NCBI RefSeq assembly: GCF_910592395.1 | Contig: NC_088322.1 | Location: forward strand, 10,783,431 to 10,847,430 | Origin: Lineus longissimus | Lineage: Eukaryota; Nemertea; Pilidiophora; Heteronemertea; Lineidae | Length of the DNA stretch: 64,000 nt | Direction: 5' to 3' | Shown: in pieces, positions 59,609 through 64,000 of the stretch | Layout: each line of letters begins with the position of its first letter | Position numbering within the stretch: position 1 is the first letter of the stretch | Notes under the pieces: generated by a model | Seen by the model: only the letters and a program-made list of their open reading frames with translations | What the model was told of the DNA's origin: nothing | The model's database searches: none | Translations under genes and position numbers: made by a program

Positions 59609-60556
59609 CTAGCGCCTTGCCCACTTACAGAAAATCACCACTTTAAAATCTTCTCTGAATTTTCTGCACGCGACAAAGTAGATGATAAAATTCACGCACT
59701 GATAAATCTTATAGAACAGCATAGCTACAATCTGTGACATGCCATATTGTCTGTTTTGTTCCGGGGACAACACTTTGAAGGCTGAGGCAAAATCCCAGAA
59801 GGTCACGTGGATGAGATACGGAGTCGAACAGATGAGAAACGTGATGGTTGCTAGGGCAACCAAGGTCAAAACAGCCGTATCGTCGCTGAAATTTCCACTG
59901 CTGGTCATGGCGCTGCTCTCTTTTCTTCTCCTTCTGATGCCAACAATAATACATATGTTGAAAACAATGATGATTGCGAACGGAAGTAATGCAATCAGTG
60001 TTACATGGGCTAATTCATATCCCCAGGCGACTAAACGTGGAACGTCGAATTTACACGCAAAACTCCCGAATGCGACATCCGTGTTTTTCTTCTGATAGAT
60101 GACGTGTGGCAATGCCCAGATCCCGAAACAAAGGACATTAACGGCCTGAAAGCGCTTCACAGAGGTCAACGTACAGATGATGGCAGCTTTGAGTGGGAAA
60201 ACTACGGCGATGAACCGAGAAAAGGTCATTAGGACAACTGTGTACGCCTGCATGTTACTGATGCTGTACCCGAAGAACATCACCTCAGCACAGAATGCAT
60301 TGCCTACTTCGGCAACCTTCTCAGGGAATACTGTCATTAAGTAGATTTGCAATTCAACAATAAGGTATGCTATTCCCCATATGGCGAGGAAACGAAGGTA
60401 GAGACAGGACGAGCTGGCCCTGTATCGGTGCTGTGACAATACGACGATAATCAGTAAGTTGCTGGTGAAACCTAACGAAAGGAAAATCGGCGGTAGATAG
60501 TATCCTATGATGATGTCGGTGGCCGACAAGTCCTGCTTGGGAAATATGGTAGACAT
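59609..60556 (-). CDS. Class A (rhodopsin-like) GPCR, intact copy 2, 315 aa
   Basis: Intronless seven-transmembrane receptor, ligand unknown; the general shape recalls peptide-type or lineage-expanded orphan receptors of marine invertebrates. Visible marks are TM1 GFTSNLLIIVVL with N1.50; TM2 LAIWGIAYL, lacking the usual Asp; the extracellular Cys before TM3 (FCAEV); TM3 end TFSRFIAVVFPL, where SRF replaces DRY; an Arg-rich third loop RRRRKESS; TM6 LICSTPYL, keeping Cys and Pro of CWxP but not Trp; and TM7 VNFIIYF in place of NPxxY. A short C-tail follows. The start at 60556 is supported by a TATA box about 105 bp upstream. It is the only uninterrupted member of a three-copy tandem array. Confidence 0.88.
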   Translation of the reverse strand: MSTIFPKQDLSATDIIIGYYLPPIFLSLGFTSNLLIIVVLSQHRYRASSSCLYLRFLAIWGIAYLIVELQIYLMTVFPEKVAEVGNAFCAEVMFFGYSISNMQAYTVVLMTFSRFIAVVFPLKAAIICTLTSVKRFQAVNVLCFGIWALPHVIYQKKNTDVAFGSFACKFDVPRLVAWGYELAHVTLIALLPFAIIIVFNICIIVGIRRRRKESSAMTSSGNFSDDTAVLTLVALATITFLICSTPYLIHVTFWDFASAFKVLSPEQNRQYGMSQIVAMLFYKIYQCVNFIIYFVACRKFREDFKVVIFCKWARR

Positions 60557-60658
60557 ACTTTTTTCCTATCTTCTCATCGCGTGCATGACCTTTGCAACAG
60601 ACTGACTGTGGTATTTTAGTTGGAATTACACACTAGGCACTATTGGAGGCGTTGTTCT

Positions 60659-60669
60659 CTTATATATGC
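60659..60669 (-). promoter_or_regulatory. TATA box, GPCR copy 2
   Basis: The minus strand catatataag lies about 105 bp upstream of the start codon at 60556, at the same place as in copy 1. Confidence 0.5.
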
Positions 60670-61161
60670 ACGCAGTCGCCGAATATGATGTTTTAACATT
60701 TCGTACCAGCACTGCACGTTACCGAACAATAGAAATTAAACACCATCGCGATGTAATACAAAACTCAAACTCTATCTTGTATTACCCATTGCAGGCTAAC
60801 ATGCTTTGGACAAGCATATCATGGAGGTTTAAGGTCTAGATCCAAATACATGTACAGTCATATGCCAGTATGACGCCGGAATCAAGACTACACTGCTGCC
60901 CATAAAAAATACAACTGTACATGCAAACGCAATGGAAGTATCTTTGAATGCTTCTTTTCTTCCTAATATGCATCACATAGAGCCTTTACGTTCGGTTGTT
61001 TGAAAATCCACATGAAACTGTGGGTACATGCTGAAGTCCCAATATCATTCACAACACTGCACACGACAGTGTGACAGTATCATTTAGATTAAATATTTCT
61101 TAAATTTCGACATCGGTAAGGTATAAGCGACATCTTCCCCAAAAAATAGACTCTGTATCTC

Positions 61162-62109
61162 CTAGCGCCTCGCCCACTTACAGAAAATCACCACCTTAAA
61201 ATCTTCTCTGAATCTTCTGCACGCAACAAAGTAGATGATAAAATTCACGCACTGGTAAATCTTATAGAACAGCATAGCTACCATCTGTGACATGCCATAT
61301 TGCCTGTTTTGTTCCGGGGACAACACTTTGAAGGCTGAGGCAAAATCCCAGAAGGTCACATGGATAAGATATGGAGTCGAACAGATGAGAAACGTGATGG
61401 TTGCTAGGGCAACCAAGGTCACAACAGCCGTATCGTCGCTGAAATTTCCACTGCCGGTCATGGCGCTGCTTTCCTTTCTTCTCCTTCTGATGCCAACAAT
61501 AATACATATGTTGAAGCCAATGATGATTGCGAACGGAAGTATTGCAAGCAGTGTTACATGGGCTAATTCATACCCCCAAGCGACTAAACGAGGAACGTCG
61601 AATTTGCACGCAAAATTCCCGAATGCGACGTCCGTGTTTTTCTTCTGATAGATGACGTGTGGCAAAGCCCAGATCCCGAAGAAAAGGACATTAACGGCCT
61701 GAAAGCGCTTCACAGAGGTCAACGTACAAATGACTGCAGCTTTGAGCGGGAAAACTACGGCGATGAACCGAGAAAAGGTCATCAGGACAACTGTGTACGC
61801 CTGCATGTTGGTGACACTGTACCCAAAAAACATCACCTCAGCACAGAATGCATTGCCTACCTCGGCAACCTTTTCAGGGAATACTGTCATTAGGTGGGTT
61901 TGCAAATCAACAGTCAGGAATGCTATTCCCCACATGGCGAGGAAACGAAGGTAGAGACAGGACGAGCTGGCCCTGTATCGGTGCTGTGACAATACGACGA
62001 TAATCAGTAAGTTGCTGGTGAAACCTAACGAAAGGAAAATCGGCGGTAGATATTATCCTATGATGATGTCGGTGGCCGACAAGTCCTGCTGGGGAGATGT
62101 GGTAGACAT
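61162..62109 (-). pseudogene. Class A GPCR copy 3, nonsense codon at position 19
   Basis: The length and alignment equal copy 2 (948 nt), but codon 19 at 62053-62055 is TAA where copies 1 and 2 have TAC (Tyr, in GYYLPP). Downstream the frame is open for 276 codons from an internal Met at 61992, which would lack TM1. A 668-bp insertion at 62191-62858 also separates the gene from its TATA box. It is therefore most likely a pseudogene. Confidence 0.85.
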
Positions 62110-62190
62110 ACTTTTTCCTATCTTCTCATCGCGCGTGTGACCTTTGCAACTGACTGTGCGATTTCAGTTGGAATTACACACTAGGCACTA

Positions 62191-62858
62191 GGTGTCGCAA
62201 CCCTTACAACTGGAAAACAGACAATTACCGTAGTTCAGCGATGTCATCTAGTGCCACGCGTCACCCGTGAATAAGCTTTTTGCTTTAGCACGACGTGGTG
62301 CCAGGGAATTCTTAAAAAACCGTCGTCGATAACATTTACAAACTTCGTAATTCTTCATTTGAAGCTCTTCGTACAGGTCGCAAAAGCTGCCTAATTATTT
62401 CAAGTTCACGAACTTAGCACGAATCAGACTTCAAATGATTGTCTTGAAGTATATTATGATTAGTTAAGATTAATGCCTTGGCCTATTACCCAAGTGGAGT
62501 CGGATATTTTAATTCAAGAGTACTGGTGAAGAAAGCAACTGAGAAAAGATGCAAATCAGTTTGTAAAATATTATAATTTTACTACGTAATCGAATTCAGA
62601 TGTGTTTTTCTGCTATAGAAAGTAGAATTGTGATACTGTTGAAATAGAAATGTAAAGTTGCTGGTTTGTGTGAGTGTGTGAGTGTGTGAGAGTCGACCGC
62701 GGGCGATATCGGTGCTGAACGATGAGTGACCAGTGAGAAAGCTTATCGTAAGGGATGCGAAATCCGCATATTAAGTCCATACTTCTCTGGTGTAGCTCTC
62801 CTTATCTTCAAAACAATATGAATTTCCCTGTCGCTAAATTCTTGTTCTTCTGCAGCTG
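62191..62858. mobile_element. 668-bp insertion in the upstream region of GPCR copy 3
   Basis: Copies 1 and 2 read continuously aggcactattggagg. In copy 3 this is split after ggcacta, with cta repeated at the right junction (62859-62861). The inserted DNA includes a family A element fragment (62330-62392, reverse orientation) and a gtgtgtgag microsatellite at about 62666-62690. It has no inverted termini of its own that I can see. Confidence 0.7.
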
Positions 62859-64000
62859 CTATTGGAGGCGTTGTTCTCTTATATATGCACGCAGTCGCCG
62901 AATATGATGTTTTAACATTTCTTACCAACACTGCACGTTACTGAACAATAGAAATTAAACACCATCGCGATGTAATACAAAACTCAAACTCTTATCTTGT
63001 ATTTTTCACACGAATGGTGTGGAAGATTGTTTATACTAGTCACAGGGATATTGGTTGCACCTTCAAAGACAAAAAATGAGGAAAACATTTATCCTTGTTA
63101 TTGTTTTCGGTTAGGAAAGGCGCGAGACCTGCGGTTTCGTGATATTCCGGGCCAAAGGCAATTAATCGGGTTCAGTCTGATACCTCGGATATCCCAATGA
63201 TGTTTTCATGTTTTATCAGTGACGTCATATTTGAATTAATATGCGCATAATTAGCAATGGCCGATCTCTCGCTCTCGATTTATTTTCTTTAACTTAACTC
63301 GTGTTCTTGTCAAAAATCGATGGAGAGGAATATACAGGAGTATGTGATTAACTGATAAGCGTAGCTGACAAGCGCACAACCAGAATAGCCAATGGAGATG
63401 TTACAGTTTGCTAAAGGAAGCCGATCATCCTGTTCAAAAACAGTCCATGTGACAAGTCCCAATCTTGCAGCATCTTGTGCGTTTGAAAACATTTTTAAAA
63501 TTTGAACTTACACAGGAAAAGAGATTAGACCCTTGGAGACGTATATATGGAGGTTTTGGAGTGAATTTAAGAGTTACCAAGTTAAAAAATGAAGGGTGGG
63601 AGATTGTAAGATTATCCATTACGCTAAGTATATCACTATAATTTTAGTATTCTATCGTAGAAATAGCGAGGGCAGATGAGGTTGCGCGCCATTACGACAG
63701 CCACTTAACAGTAAATTGTGAGGCTACAAATCAGTCTTCCGGGGTCATGTTCAAATTAACTGAATTGACGAACGCGTTCATATTCCTAAATCACATACCA
63801 GTATCTCTGAACAGCAACTTTAAATGAACAGTATGTAACCTTTGTGCAGGTTCTCAAAGAACGTCAGGTTTTCTTTCATCAGAACGTTCTGTATTATTGT
63901 AATTCTATTCACTTCACTATTTGGTAAGCTTGGTTGTAACTAAACTAAATACAGTATCTCTAAAACCAATGGCGATAGTATTAACTTAGTCCACATAGCC
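62859..64000. other. Displaced upstream region of GPCR copy 3 and right flank
   Basis: The stretch 62859-63475 is homologous to 58350-58979 (upstream of copy 1), including the TATA string at about 62878-62888 and the CRE at 63220-63227. After about 63480 I see no gene or repeat. Confidence 0.6.
63220..63227. promoter_or_regulatory. CRE palindrome upstream of GPCR copy 3
   Basis: A perfect TGACGTCA sits in the displaced upstream block, the counterpart of 58711-58718. Confidence 0.35.

Noticed and set aside
61162-61992. Copy 3 as a functional 276-aa receptor from the internal Met
   Set aside because: It would lack the first transmembrane segment, and the full-length homologous frame is present upstream with a stop codon.

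Overview
This window is animal nuclear DNA. It is AT-rich, its genes are split by phase-consistent GT-AG introns, and it carries several families of small inverted-repeat elements. Protein features (a protostome-like neurexin first exon, Wnt1 and Wnt6, an SLC22 transporter, clustered intronless class A receptors) point to an invertebrate. My best guess is a spiralian/lophotrochozoan (mollusc-, brachiopod- or annelid-like). The sequence alone does not fix the phylum.

Layout, left to right. (1) 1-10360: no supported exon, several repeats; probably the first intron of neurexin plus unknown flank. (2) 10361-11105, minus: first coding exon of an alpha-neurexin (signal peptide, LamG1, start of EGF1). 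(3) 14561-19806, minus: a complete 8-exon SLC22 organic-ion transporter of 581 aa. Its sixth intron holds two tandem copies of a segment that includes a tRNA-Lys(UUU) gene. (4) 21983-28402, plus: a complete 4-exon Wnt6 (343 aa). (5) 31359-38959, minus: a 13-coding-exon gene for a 688-aa multi-EF-hand protein built of four modules, with every coding intron in phase 1. A TATA box and 5' UTR exon can be proposed at about 39.6-39.8 kb. (6) 47010-53786, plus: a complete 5-exon Wnt1 (411 aa). (7) 57319-62109, minus: three tandem copies of an intronless class A GPCR. The middle copy is intact; the left copy has a 1-nt frameshift and the right copy a nonsense codon.

The developmental core is the Wnt6/Wnt1 pair, part of the ancient Wnt9-Wnt1-Wnt6-Wnt10 linkage. 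Both genes are read in the same direction, with Wnt6 upstream and the EF-hand gene lying between them on the opposite strand. AT-rich homeodomain-type site clusters lie upstream of Wnt1 and in its first intron. Exon joins were built by hand from splice consensus, reading phase and family similarity. Each multi-exon reconstruction closes to an integral reading frame, but none has transcript support here.

The items most worth a second look are the modular EF-hand gene, the Wnt6-EF-Wnt1 order, two parallel partial exon duplications (SLC22 exon 6 and EF-hand exon 8), the GPCR array with two different single lesions, the large foldback element at 43958-44683, and a triple palindromic E-box inside the EF-hand gene.
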